The translations under genes were made by a program, and so were the position numbers. Positions 37,001-49,751 of a stretch of DNA of 64,000 bases are shown piece by piece. Within the stretch, counting starts at the first letter, position 1. Each line of letters opens with the position of its first letter. Origin of the DNA: Tetmemena sp. SeJ-2015 (lineage: Eukaryota; Ciliophora; Spirotrichea; Sporadotrichida; Oxytrichidae); the NCBI GenBank assembly GCA_027382625.1, contig JAJKFJ010022319.1:124001-188000 (forward strand), in the 5' to 3' direction. The notes under the pieces were generated by a model that saw only the letters and a program-made list of their open reading frames with translations, did not search any database and was not told where the DNA came from.

Positions 37001-40000
37001 ACTTTTGAGGTTTATTTTTTATAACTTTTGAGGTAGATGAAGGTAGAAAAGGATGAGATTCTTTATTGGAATGACGACTTATCAGAGACTATTGATTAAA
37101 TATAATTATTGCTTAGCTATATTAAACCCATTTATTTATAATAGTAAGCTTAGAAAGTGAATGCAATAATATTTATATAGTATTCTTCATCAAGAAGGGG
37201 TAGATTAAACTTTATTCAGAAAAAGGTTATCCTTTCATCACTTACGCAGATGGAGATCTTTTCGGAGATAGCGATACTTTATTGAATGTACGACATATCC
37301 TTATTTGTTAAATGATTTTAGCTTCCTAGAGATGGCAAAGCTATTGCTATCACTCATGCGAAACTTCTTGTTCTCAGAATAGATGAGACTTTTGAGAAAA
37401 TTTAGATTATAATTTTGATAGTAATTTCAATTTAAATCATGAAGAATAAAGAGAAAAACATCATTCATATTTAAATTATTAGTGGAAAAGACTTTATTGA
37501 ATCATGAAAATGATTTTAGAGGCGAGAAGAAATAGAAACAGGCATCTTTAGCTGAAAAGGGAAGCAGAGATAATGGCTATGCATTCCTCAATAACATTAT
37601 TGTTTTAAGCAGTCCTAAATGAGGAGGCTGAAGCGATAGATAACTTAGGATTTAAAATAGAAAAAGACAAAGAAAAAGAAGAAGAAAAAGAATTTAGAAG
37701 AGGAAGAAGAGAAAATCGAACCTGAGTTGAAGTCGATATAAAGTTAAGGAAACGTTAAGATAAGTATATTAACATATGATTCTGCTTTTATGGACACTTA
37801 GTCAATGCACACCATGGGCAATCTAATTAATTTATTAAAAGCAGAAAAACATTAAATTATGGCAATCATTATAGCCAGATTAGTCCTTACTCCATTAACA
37901 TACCTGGGAAGTATAAGCATTCCTTAACAAACTAATAGATTGATTAAATACCAGAGCATCCAGAATACTTTGAGGAAGACTCAATTCTAAACTCAGATAA
38001 AAAGTTTATTTCTAAAAATAGTTCAAAAGTTCAATTTAAAATTAAAAATAATATATCTCATTTAAAAGTAGCTTTAAGATAAATAAGGACGAATTTTTCA
38101 CAATTCAAAATAATAACTATGACAATATCAAACTGGAAATGAAATAGTAGTCTTAATTTGAGGAATAAAAAACTCCCTAATCAACTCATAATAAGCCTCC
38201 TTTAGTTCTCAAGAACAAGAAAATAACTGATAAGAATAAATTGATTTATTGATTAGAGTTTTATAAGACAGACTCAATTGATAAACCATTAAAGTTTAGA
38301 TCTCCTTTTCCCATCTTTAGTAATTCAAGCAAAGAACTCCCGATAGCAAATTATGTTTTTAAAGTATAATTCTAGGAATACATTAACGCATTTCTTGAAA
38401 AATAACCAAAATTAAGGAGTGTTTTCTCAAAAAACGAATGAATTCAAGTCTAAGAATTCAATAAAATTTACAGTATCTTATTATTTTATCTTTTTTTTAT
38501 CACAATTTGAAGACTCTGAGACAGAGACTGGCCAAAATAATTACAATAGATTTGATTTAGCATCTCCTTAGATGCTTAAATCTATGGTTATTTTAAGCAA
38601 TTTGTTTTTAGATATCTTCTGTGTGAATTACTATTTTACCACAAAAATATTAAATTAATTTATTGTTAATTTAACTTTATTAATCAAGTTATAAATGCTT
38701 GAAACACAAAGTAACATGCATAAAGATTCGTCTCATGCTACTGTCGAGGATAAGGTTGTGTTCCCCAAATTTATTTATTCTAATATTTCTGGCTTCTTAA
38801 AACAACATTCTTTAAATCAAAGATCTAACTATCGGTGATGGGCCACCTAATCTCACTCATAAATAATTATTAACACTATAATTTATATTTTATTGGCATA
38901 CAAAGTAAAATATGTTTTTATCATGAATATATTCATATTAAAAAGTAAAAATAAATATATGATTATTTTTACATTCTCATAGATCAGAGACTTAATACAA
39001 AATTCCTCAACAAGATAAAAAAAAATTATATTTTTGTTTTAGCTGAAACTTCATCTCTATCTACAAGGAAATAGGATGATCTCATGCCCATTGAGAGATT
39101 TTAATTTTCAAAATACCAAGGAATACCCATCTAGCCCAAATCTGCAGGAGTTAGAGTCAAGTAAGTTATCACATCTGCTAAATTTTGTGTAGAGATAAAA
39201 CTTTGAAAATGCAGAATACATACAGCTTATTTTTTATTAAGTTCTGGAAAAGATGATCAATCACCGCAAAGCGCTATGCAACAAATCCAAGATAGATTTC
39301 TATAGAGAGGCATGAAAAATTAAAAGACTCTTTTAGAAAAAGTCATAGGCTCTGCATTCGAAGAGGAAGATATCACTTCTATTTATAAAAGTAAGGTTTA
39401 TATAAGTAATTATATTTTCTGAAGAATACCAGTTCTTACAAGATATCAATAAGGATGATATAATTTTTAATTCATATCATTCTAAATTAAAATAAACCTT
39501 TCAGTTTGCTTCTGTAAAGCCTGGACGAACGAGGGATTATTAGTAAAAACGTGGGTACTGTAAGTTCTACTTGTAGGTCGAGTATTGCTATAACTATTTG
39601 AAGGTAATTTTACATGTGTATTAAATCCCACAATTATAGCGAATGTTTTTTTGGCAAATATGCCAATTATAGATGGCTTTGAAGCTACTACTCTAAAGTT
39701 GAGTTATAAGACTAAAAACAGTGGCTACTATACAAGCTAGCTTCCTAGCCATTTGTGTAAAATCGGGGCTGACATCAATATAAATAACTCATTAAGATAC
39801 TTGGATTTCTAATTTCAAGCTTTTTATAAAAATCTAATCATCATATTTGCAATCACCGTTTTTAAATTTTAGAGAATTGTGCTAAAAAGAAGTCTATATT
39901 ATTTTGATGAGCATGACAAAAGAATAAAAGCAATGCAACCTAAATATCAAGCAAAGATAAAGGATATAAAAATATATATCTTTAAAAAAAACTCTATATA

Positions 40001-43000
40001 TTTATCTTAAAATATAAGTAAGAAAAAGAATAAGAGAAGCATTATGAGACAAGAAAACTACCAATTCTATTCATTTTTAAACTTCGAATTATCAACTAAG
40101 ACTTTCAGATCATTTTAATATTTTATCAAGAGCAGATTCTTAAAGAAGTGGGAATTCTTCACACTCGATTAGCATATTAACGTAAAAAAAAAATTTACTA
40201 TCAGAAAAGTTTAGCATGAATCCTTCTCTCAGATAAGGATCTCAAAATAGCTTAGCCTTTGGTTAAAAAGATTAGGCTGACAATCTCATAGCTATTATTT
40301 TTAGATTCAGATTTTAGTTCATACCCAAGTATAAAAAGAAAAGAGCAACTCTCAAATCTCCTAAACCATCATTTAATTATAGTGAGTTAATCATATTTCG
40401 CAAAGAATATGAACCAATATAGAAAGAGCAGTGAGAGAACCTCTGAATATTCTGAAGACGAATTAAACACGGAGAGTTATTATAGAATATTTCTATTTTT
40501 GATTTAATTTTCAAGATGTAATTAATAATATATTATATTTTATTGTTTAAAATAAGAAAAGTTTAATAGAAGAATTATAAGATTTTCCATTTATAATTAA
40601 ATGGATTGAATTATATCACTTAATAAAGATACTACTAAATATATCTATATAAAAATTTTCACATATTTGAATTAAAGGAAGAAAGTTATAATAAAAAGAA
40701 CTCCTCTTTATATCTTTTAGATTCCTAATTATTAATTATAATTTCCTCTAAATTAATTGCAATAGTTTGAACTAAATGAAGTCAGGATGAAAAGTATGTC
40801 AATTAAACTTAACGGTACTTGGACCAAAGAACAGAATTATTCTATCAAGCTCCTAAATAAAGATATTGAAACAAAGTAGGTTTTCATTCTTTCATTATGA
40901 ATTATATATTTATTGAGAGACAAGAGTAAGTAGAAAATGATAATCCAAAAGCTTTAATCAAGCCTTTTGACATAATAGATTACGAAAACTCTCCTCCAAA
41001 GCATTCTGTTGATAAAAAATTAATTTTTTTTAATTTAATGATCGAAGAAATCATTTTATAAAGGTTCAAAACAACTCTGACTTTAAAGAGCCCATGACTC
41101 CATATTTTTATTAAACTCCTCAGGCATTTAGATAGCGTAATTCGGGAAATCTAATTGCTCATTATATAGTAATATATTATAAAAAAAACTTTCTCAAGGA
41201 GGAAACTCAAATTAGCAGTAAAAGAGGAAAAGGCATCCCTTATTGCCTCCATAGCCAGTTGAAATTTATTTAAGTAGAGCCTCGAACTTCTCTTCCTAGA
41301 TTTAATAGAAAAAGCCAAGGTTTGAATTAAACTGCACTCTCAGGTAAAATTCCCCGCCCCTAAACTGGAGCAAGAACTTCCACAAATAAGAATAATGGAC
41401 ACCATTAGGAAAAGAGAATGAGTTAGGACAATTTTGTCTATTTTAAAAGAGATCATTTTCTTAATATGATGAGTATGCCTAGATAAAGCATGGATAAGTT
41501 CTCTAAAAAGTACGAAGACTTAATTTATTTTATGATAACTTTGGCGATTACCTCAAGAAACATGACTAAGTCATTTCCAGGAAGTTAAATAATGATATGG
41601 CTATCTAATCCTCAGCTCGTAAGGAAGAAAGAAAGTCACTTCCTCCATTTATTAGCTATTCCAAAGACTCTCAATAAGTATAGAAAAGAAAGGAATCTCA
41701 GAAGTAGTTGGTGACTGCAATAAAGTCCTCTAAAATTAAATTATTTGTTTCAAAGCCATAAAAGAGCAGACATCGATCTTAGTAGATGAATAACTCATAA
41801 TAAATTTAGATATATTTTTATTCCTCAGAACAGCAGATGGATGCAATAATTTAAAACATAGATCCTCTTTAGTTGAATAGTAGTTTTTAATATAGTATAT
41901 AAATTTCGACAGCCTGAAAAGTGAGACTGATCTTGATTCTGATATGGATGGGGGTGAGAGAGGAGGGCATGTATTTTCAAATTAGAGAGAAATCTCTGAA
42001 ATTTTCAATAAAAGTTTAAAATTTTATATCTTAAATAATTTTATATCATAAATTTATTTGATAGTTTTTAAAACTTATGTATTTCTCTTTCTTTAAATTA
42101 GAGTAGTAAGATACAATATTTTTTTAAAAAATATATTTATACACTGTTAATAAGAAACCATATCTATGAAAAGAAAAATTATTACAAATTTGGAATAAAA
42201 TGACAGTTCTTTCTAATTAAATTTATTAAAATTTGAGATTAGTTTTGAATATAATGAATTAAATATATTTCTAATTCTAATAATTTTAAGACATAATTTT
42301 TATTTAAAGTTTAGTGAGAGAGGACCCAACAGAACAGGCTAAACATTGCATAAGCTGCTGCTAAGTAAAAATTACAAACTCCATAGTTTTTATGGGAAAG
42401 AGTTACAAGAGAATAACCTCCAAAATCGACAACTAAATTAAATCAATTGCTGCAATATTTAACTGTAGACTTTAGAATTTATTATTTTTAACTTTCTCTT
42501 AAAATTATAAATCAATCTCAAAGTTTATAGAAGAAGGAGGAAAAAGAATAATTTTTTAGCAATGTAAATATAATTATTTCTAATAACTAGCAATATTACA
42601 GTACTAATTAATAAACAGACTCATCCTAATGTATAAGGGAAGAGAAAAATAAAATATTTATATAGCTTTAAAATTAAGAAATAAGGATAGATTAATTCTT
42701 AGATTAAAATTGAGAATCTTAATTAAAAATATCTCATTATTATAAACTAAAGTACTGGAAGAACTTAAGGCAGTTTCTACAAATGAAAAAACCAATGTAC
42801 CAGGTACACATAAAATAGCTGCTTGGGAATGGCAAGGGCTAGAAAACTATAACCATCGTTAAATTTTACTTTTATATAACCAAACAAAGTCTCTTCACAA
42901 TAAAAGCTAGAGTAATTAAAGTAAGCCTCAATCTCAAAGATCTATATCCCTTATCATTCCAGATACTTCGGGTATTTTCAAGTAAAAGAAAAGTTAAGAA

Positions 43001-43738
43001 GCGAGTAGACCCCAAGTTGAAGTAACGAAAGAGTAGAGTTCATACTCTGACATTAGATAAAGCAAGTAGGTCTATAGAAAGTAATGATAATAAAGTAGGC
43101 ACTGCATCTTTGAATTAACTTTAATATCTTTAAATATGAATTAGGATGAATCTAATTTCGAAGGAATAACTCAAATTCAGCAAAGCTTCTCTAAATAAAA
43201 TTTTGTAATTGCTCTTCTCTATTTTGCTTAATGTTATTTAATTAGCCATGACATTTTCAATTCCACGCATAGAAGTTTTCTTGATAAGAATACTTCATCT
43301 AAATAGCCTTTCCCCATAGCATTGATTAACCAAGGAATAACAACCGATGGCAGAAAACAAAAATCTTACAGCTAGTACAGAAAGAGCTTAATACTGTCAG
43401 GGCTTGAGAGTAATGACAAATAATAATCATCCTCCTCTTCTTCATCGGCAAATAAGAAATAGTTTCTTAATTAGAATGAGTTTGGAATTATGCCGCATAG
43501 CAGTATGATGTCGATGTTGAATAACAGTAACTTGATTGGTGCTGAAGAGGAAGAAATCAAGATAGATCAAATCATTTTTAAATTTCTTTTGCTGAAGATA
43601 GACGATGATATAGATGCTAACGTCCAAAAAGTGAAGAGATAATTTTAGACTTAAAATAAGAGTTCAAGCTAATCTGAACTTGGAGATTTGCTTAGCAACG
43701 AAGATTTGTTCAAAATCCGCGCTCAAGGGAGACTATGA
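31024..43738 (+). CDS. CNG/EAG-like K+ channel, paralog 3
   Basis: ATG 31024 opens MSTSRRLKMELIEKARADII and runs into the shared motif DSISSDDCQENE. S1 region LLLVQTAIYMPFQIAFND; S2 ADCLFLVDIIIHFFSATE; S4 LLRLLRLPRFIRIAKIFKIF. Then IQGLIFTMVITHIFACMWFL, pore TVLTVGYGDINPDT, S6 TFYSFNIGNYTAM, C-linker LPPSLRDEILMTAYGKIIEQ, and CNB-like domain GDLFGDSDTLLNLPRDGKAI. The Gln/Ser/Lys-rich tail ends ELGDLLSNEDLFKIRAQGRL at TGA 43736-43738. The GYGD filter implies K+ selectivity; the cassette Arg-Thr-Ala is absent as in paralog 1. IESs: 32738-32762 and the 3566-bp segment 33464-37029 inside the CNB-like domain. The 6-kb tail (37.4-43.7 kb) was not resolved piece by piece and might hide a second gene. 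Confidence 0.8.
32738..32762 (+). other. IES, 6-bp pointer GATAAC, 25 bp
   Basis: GATAAC 32732-32737 is repeated at 32757-32762. Excision joins LKLMKDN to KIYQNIGKLFEMNKAILRM between S4 and S5. Unexcised, the frame stops at TGA four codons after the repeat. One of the shortest eliminated units here. Confidence 0.88.
33464..37029. other. 3.57-kb IES with anomalous base composition, pointer CTTTT
   Basis: CTTTT at 33459-33463 and 37025-37029 bound a segment splitting the CNB-like domain. Joining gives DFLWRLLPLLRQMKVEKDEI, matching paralog 1 (DFLWKILPLLRPMKVDKGDI). About 33.54-36.96 kb is visibly richer in G+C than the rest of the window and has clustered single-copy-looking sequence, a CT tract at 36950-36968, and direct repeats of ACTTTTGAGG at the right edge (37000-37009, 37024-37033). 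Open frames of 60-86 codons occur on both strands, but TGA, TAA and TAG appear at roughly random rates, so no gene is called. Probably an old mobile element or foreign DNA that now behaves as eliminated DNA. Confidence 0.7.
37288..37321 (+). other. Spliceosomal intron, shared with paralog 1
   Basis: GTACGACATA...TGATTTTAG, 34 bp, at the same phase and place (TLLN / LPRDGKA) as 9028-9060 in paralog 1. Absent in paralog 2. Confidence 0.85.
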
Positions 43739-43893
43739 ATTAAAGGATATAGTTTACTTCAATAGTAACATGAGTATCATAAAAATTTAATTACCACAAT
43801 TTCTTCTTTTGTCTTTTTATTTCTTTCATAACATTCACATATATTGTAATTAAAATAGTTGGTAGTTTTATTTTAAAAATTGCTTCAAGCTTA

Positions 43894-46094
43894 ATGGAAA
43901 CATTTAAAGTATTTGAGGAACTGACGCTACTCCACAGCTTGTAAAAGGAGGGTATATCTTAGGCCATCTAAAAGTAATAAGACATGTTGAAAAAGTAGGA
44001 TTTAATAGATGTTGAATTAGATAAAACTCTTGAGCTAGCATTAAGATTGCAAGTAACAGGACTTAATAAAAAAAGGATCAGCAAAATCAAATTAATTTTC
44101 AAAGATACCCACTAAGGCGCATCTGATGATAGAGGTACTCAAATCAATCATAAAAAAAGATCAGGAGAAGTGGATTACTCAAGTGAGGAAGCAAAATTCT
44201 TAGAAAATATCCAAAGTGTGCCGATATCTGAAGATTTTTACATTGAAAATTTTGAAATTTGATTCTTTGAAAGTTGTATCATTATAATTTACTTTTAAAA
44301 AGAAGGACAAAAATAATTTGGAATTACTTTTTCCTATCTTCTAACTTATAAATGATGACTGATCTTATTGTGACTTTTATATCGGATAATTTAAATCTAT
44401 TTTTAAAACTTGCTTAATATATCTGATGGCATCCTCATTTAAGGACTTTGTAAACACTGCCTACTTTATTGTGGGATACCCGATTAAGTAATCACATATT
44501 TTTCTTCTCAAATTCATTAAGGTTAACGTGATACTTTTCAAGAGTCTGATTATCATTTACAAACTGATTCAAGCTCTGCACTTGCATTACTACTTAAACC
44601 AAAGAAAATGGCTTACTAATGAGACTGCACTTTTTGCAATCTACATCATTTAAAAGAATTTAATTCATCATTTACTTTTATCATTGAGGTAAATTTGAAT
44701 TTGATACGAATAATGAGCCTTTTAATGCTTTTGACCCCTATAATTTAAGACTGAATGATTTTTATAGATGATAGTTATAATGATTTTCGACTTGGGATAG
44801 CGTTACATCCTCATGCTATACTTCATAATGCTAGTCTCAAACTACTCCATGTTTTATGTATTCATCATTCTTCAAGAGAAGGCTGCTTCTCTCGAAAGCA
44901 AAATAAATGGATTAGGTCAGGCTAACTTAGAGCCACTCCTTTATCACAGCGCATAAAGCTAAATTCAAAATCATTAGACCTAAGTTGACTCCAATCTTTC
45001 TAAGAGAAGAGAATCAAATGCAATTTCTTTGCTCATAAGCCCTAAAGTGGCTGCTCAGATCAAGTTTATAGTAAAATTGATTTTTAATAATTATTTACTG
45101 GGGATGCCTTTTAAAATACGTGGACGTAAGTAGAGCATTTAATTACTCCTTTAAATTTTTGATATCTTATATTTCCACTTAGGTCTATGTACTTTGTACT
45201 TTTGTTCCACATTTTATTCCTGAGTGCTGTGGGAGTAGCTTTCACACCCTTACTAGAAGCTAACTGTGAAACTTCTCTTTATCGTAAACTTTATTTTCAA
45301 TTAACTCTTATAGCCAAGAGTTTCTTATACCTATTTTTGTGCCAACTGAGCTTTAGCACCTTTATGATGATATACAATAGCAAACAACTTTTTACAAATA
45401 TTTTGATGATTATGAATTTATTTAAACTCTATTTTAGTCCAGAAACAAAAGAGTAGCTTCATCTTCATTCCGAAAACAAACATCTGAAATGCTTCATGTA
45501 CAAATTACTTATACTTTTCAATCCTTTTAGTCGACAAATCATTTTATATCATAAAATTATCCCAATTTTCATGGCTTTAAAAAAACCTATTTGAGGCAAA
45601 AAAATTTTGATATAAATTATAGAAAGTTTGCAAAAAAATTTCCTTAATTTACTCATTAAATTCATTTTGAAAGCAAAATAAATACTGTCATAACAATTTT
45701 TTTATTGATGTATCTAAATCTAAGGATTTGCGAGAGGAAACCTTGCTGTGAGTATGATCCAATTAATTTGGGGAATGATAGGGTTCCTCGCAACTTAAGG
45801 TGAAGCAAACTTCTTAGAGTGCCAAACAGGTGGGCACAGATGGACCAACTTAAATATGCTTGGCGATTTATTCCCAACTCTTCACGTTGCAGCAGTCATC
45901 ATGCATGCTGTGATCAAAATAATCATTACTTTATTATTAAAATGATAGTCATTATAGTGTTCTACAGATTCCCTCGAAGAATTCTTGTTGGAGAGGATGT
46001 CTAAGGCGTTTTTATTGATAAATAAATTATTAATGAGAGGGCCTTTCCTTAACCTACTTCTCGAAAATTGACTTCGGATAATGAAAACATTTGA
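43894..46094 (+). CDS. Polytopic membrane protein, unknown function
   Basis: Candidate start METFKVFEELTLLHSLQKEG at 43894, 156 bp after channel paralog 3. A soluble helical N-terminus (ALRLQVTGLNKKRISKIKLI) is followed by hydrophobic segments: AYFIVGYPIKQSHIFLLKFI (44.47 kb), FIMLVSNYSMFYVFIIL (44.82 kb), MYFVLLFHILFLSAVGVAFT (45.19 kb), KSFLYLFLCQLSFSTFMMI (45.33 kb) and GNLAVSMIQLIWGMIGFLAT (45.74 kb). A short C-terminal tail (FYRFPRRILVGEDVQGVF) ends at TGA 46092-46094. The architecture of seven or so membrane spans with a short tail resembles the membrane genes at 57.6-61.8 kb. No signature of a known transporter or receptor class was seen. Frame breaks near 44250-44410 and 45590-45720 imply introns, IESs or indels. 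Confidence 0.6.
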
Positions 46095-46380
46095 CGAATT
46101 GGATCTATCCAAGTAGATCATGCACATAGAATAACCTTAATTTGTTTAACCTCAATGAATAAAACACACTATATTCTATATTTGGGCTAACATTAATATT
46201 TGATATTGAGTTAGTGTATATTATCTTCATAAATAGCGCAGACTTAACAAAGAAACAGCTTTTCCATTATTCAAACTCTTTAGTCGTCCCTCAGTCGTTG
46301 ATCCCTCTAGCTGCAAAACATTTGGTTTCCTTTATCACTCATTATTTTTGTTTTAAGCTCATAAGTTCATCAAGTATAAC

Positions 46381-49079
46381 ATGACGCAAGTAAATCAAGA
46401 CTAAGATTCAATTGCATTCCAATCTTAAAAAGCTTCAGCATTAAGTAAGAAGAAATTATCATCTCCTTAAATTTATTATTGTAGCCACATTAAATTAGAA
46501 ATTTGAAATACTGGAAAAGTTAGCATTGCTTAACAAAAATTTCAACTAGAATGAGCAAGTAGATAGAATCTTCCAGATTATCTACAAGGTTGTACAAAGT
46601 GCCCCTGAAGATAAGAATGGAAAAGTTTAAAGGAGGATCTCCTGAAGCGACTTGAAAATCTGGTTTGGGCAAATTTCGATTGCCTCAAAAGATCACTAGT
46701 GCTTCTGCCAAAGTTGTCAATTCAAAGTTTCATGAAAGAGGATATTAAAGAGACTCTTAAAGTAAGAAAAAATTTCAATAATTCTAGATTAGGTTGCATA
46801 CAATTCTGTGTTCAGAGTATATCAATACAAACACCAGGAAAGAAAGAAATTGAAAGAAGATCAAAAGAACGATAGTGGAAGTTCGAAACAGGCTCAAAAG
46901 CAAGCATCCTTCTTTGATCTAGTGTACAACTATTTCACAGATAATACAGAGGAAGAATCTAAGGAAGAGAAACTGGAAAAGCTTGAAATTGAAGCTATCG
47001 AAATTATTTCCAAGAGAGTATTACTAGAAGATAAAGAGGGAGATTATATGGATAATATTGAGGAAAAGTTTGATGAGGTGGCTAGACAGTATTTAAGTAA
47101 ATCCAAGAGTAGACTCATCGAGCTAATAAACCTTGTGTGTTTATGTGTGAAGGAGAATTTAAACTAAGAAGAGGGAACACTATGCATGGCTTTCCTCGAA
47201 CACTTAATTCGAAATTCTGATCAAAGTGTTGAGAACACTGAAAAGATATTTACTTAAGAGTTTTTTAATTTCCTTAAATATGGATAGAACTGCATCTATT
47301 GGTATCTTCATGTCTTAAAACTAAGCAAGTTGACCCTGAAGTTTTATCTAGGTCTTCGTCCTCAAGGAGAAGGATAAAAAGTCTGACTTACGAAGTTGTT
47401 TCCAACGACACCTCTCAAGACTCAATAGATGCATCTTCCTATATATCAAGTGACTTAGACATATTCGTGAAAGAGAAAGATCCAATTAAACTTAAAGTAA
47501 ACGAGTCAACTAATAAGCATTTAATAATGAGCCTTCATTTGAGAATTAGCAAGAAATTGAGGATATAGAGACAAGAGAATAGTCACATCATCAGAGACAT
47601 TCAAAGAATTGTTAATTCAGTGATATAATCAGAACTGATGAACAAGTGCCACGATGAAACTCAAACATTTGATGATATCATTTTCATGAAAAGCGTTCAT
47701 AACTTTTTACTAGACTTTCCCGATATCTTATAAATTATTGTATAATTAGATTCTCATAAAAATATTAAGTCCTTTAATCCTGATATAATCTACAGACTTA
47801 TAAAGCTGGATATAATTTATGAATAATTAAATTTAAAAAAAAATTCGGTCTATAAATTTTTACTAGAAAATTGAAGTAAAATTTAATTAAAATAACATTT
47901 AACTGACAAATTTAATGATAGACTATGTTATTCAATTTTTTCTTAAACTTCTTTTTTAAAAGTAATATTTAGGTAATTTAAATAAGAATAGTTATAATGA
48001 GGAGCTTTTCCAATAATATTACAGTATTATTTTTTTTATTTGAATCGGAACTTATCAAAAGTAAGGATAATTTTAGATTAATTGTACTAGGCTTTCCAAA
48101 TTTTTGAGATTAGTTCTATTACTCATTCTAAGTAGCACAGCTAAACGAATAAACGGAGATGATAAGCAACTTGAGTTAATTCAATAAAGACTAGCCCTAT
48201 TTTAGACAGTTACTTTCTTAATAGCTTAGAATTCCTCAAAACTTCCTTATGACTAGATCACTCTTTCACTTTAAATTTTTAATAAAGCATTTACAAATAC
48301 TTTCACTTGAGATTTTTTAGAAAATCCAAGTGCCTAATGTTGCTCAGAAAAATCAAGAAAAGATTTTGGAGCTCTCGATCCAAACAATTGAAAATCTTAA
48401 CCTGGCTTTACAAAGATAAATATTAGCTAGTGATGAGACCAAGCAAGACTTATGGTTTAAGATGATTGAAATCATTCAGGAAAAGATCCTATTTAATAAC
48501 AGCTTAAAGAACTATGAGATTGCATCCATATAATGCTTAAGTTGCATTAAGAACCTAGCACTCAGTCATCCATTCAACATAGAAAGGCAGAGTTTCAAGC
48601 AAGTAAGAAGACTATTTGTGGAATATCTATTCCAAGAAACATTCGATAATCTAAACTCGTCAAGGAGATCAGTTGACTAGATTTCTCCATCCAAGGCAAG
48701 AGAAGAATAGAAGAATAATCAAAGATCACAAATGGAAATGTCCGAAAAAAGTGAAGAGCTCATTTCTGATCCAGATAAATTTGAGTAGCTTGGCGCTATA
48801 TCCATCAATAACCTATCCGATATTTTCATTTACTACATCTCTGTACTGCTTCAAGATTCAGATTTAAATAAAAATCATTGCTTAAAAAGTATAGAGATGT
48901 AATTCATTAAGCAGGAAATTCCCAAATTGCTGAAGACTCAGAGTAAAAGCTATTCTCTTTTCTGTGGCTTAATTTGCTAAGAGTTCTTTTGCAGTTTGGA
49001 GAAAAATCTAGTAGCAAAAATTACTAAGCTCTTATTCATAGCGTGCACGATAATATCAGGAGGATCATAGAATTCTTGA
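46381..49079 (+). CDS. Large helical-repeat protein, incomplete at an assembly gap
   Basis: ATG 46381 gives MTQVNQDQDSIAFQSQKASA. Long alpha-helical stretches follow: EILEKLALLNKNFNQNEQVD, DLLKRLENLVWANFDCLKRS, an acidic segment around KLEKLEIEAIEIISKRVLLE (47.0 kb), a Ser-rich linker RSSSSRRRIKSLTYEVV, QENSHIIRDIQRIVNSVIQS (47.57 kb), EKILELSIQTIENLNLALQR (48.36 kb) and KNYQALIHSVHDNIRRII (49.02 kb). An armadillo/HEAT-like fold is plausible. It could be the DCB-HUS-type N-terminal region of a BIG/GBF-like ARF-GEF whose Sec7 domain lies at 52.9-54.7 kb, separated by the BTB gene; this is inference. Frame breaks at about 46640, 47290 and 48965 look like indels or MDS boundaries. The 3' end runs into the 100-G tract, so the true end is unknown. 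Confidence 0.5.
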
Positions 49080-49215
49080 TTCAATAGGGAGTCTTAAGAG
49101 AAAATTTGGCTTACCACTTTTTCTATGATGGAATTAATTAATTTATCCTATAACTACAAAATTTTCTTTTATTAATTTATTAAATTCCTGATATTATTTA
49201 ATTTTAAATTAAACT

Positions 49216-49316
<101 letters not shown>

Positions 49317-49751
49317 AGAACTAATTATTAAGCTCTTATCTCAACGTGATGAGTATTACAGGAGGATCTTAGTCTCTTAATTTAACATTAAGACGCAAGC
49401 TTACACTTTTTCTATGATAGAATTAATTAATTTATCATCTAACTATAAATTTATCAATATGATAAACAATAATTCATAGACTTAAGTATGAATAGCTCCT
49501 TTATTTATATGTCTCTAAAATTCTTAAAATACAGACATGCAGAATCTGTGGAATAAATCTTGGGACATAGTAAGCGCCTTTTTCGTAGACATGAAATCTC
49601 AAGTTCTAGGCCAAGATTCAAGAAAATGAACTTAATTTCATATTTTAACGGTCAATGCGGTTTAAAATTCAAGAATTCTATTTTGATTAACTTATTTCTT
49701 CTCCTCATTTATACTAAGAGTTAAATAATTGCGTCTTAATTAATTATAAAA

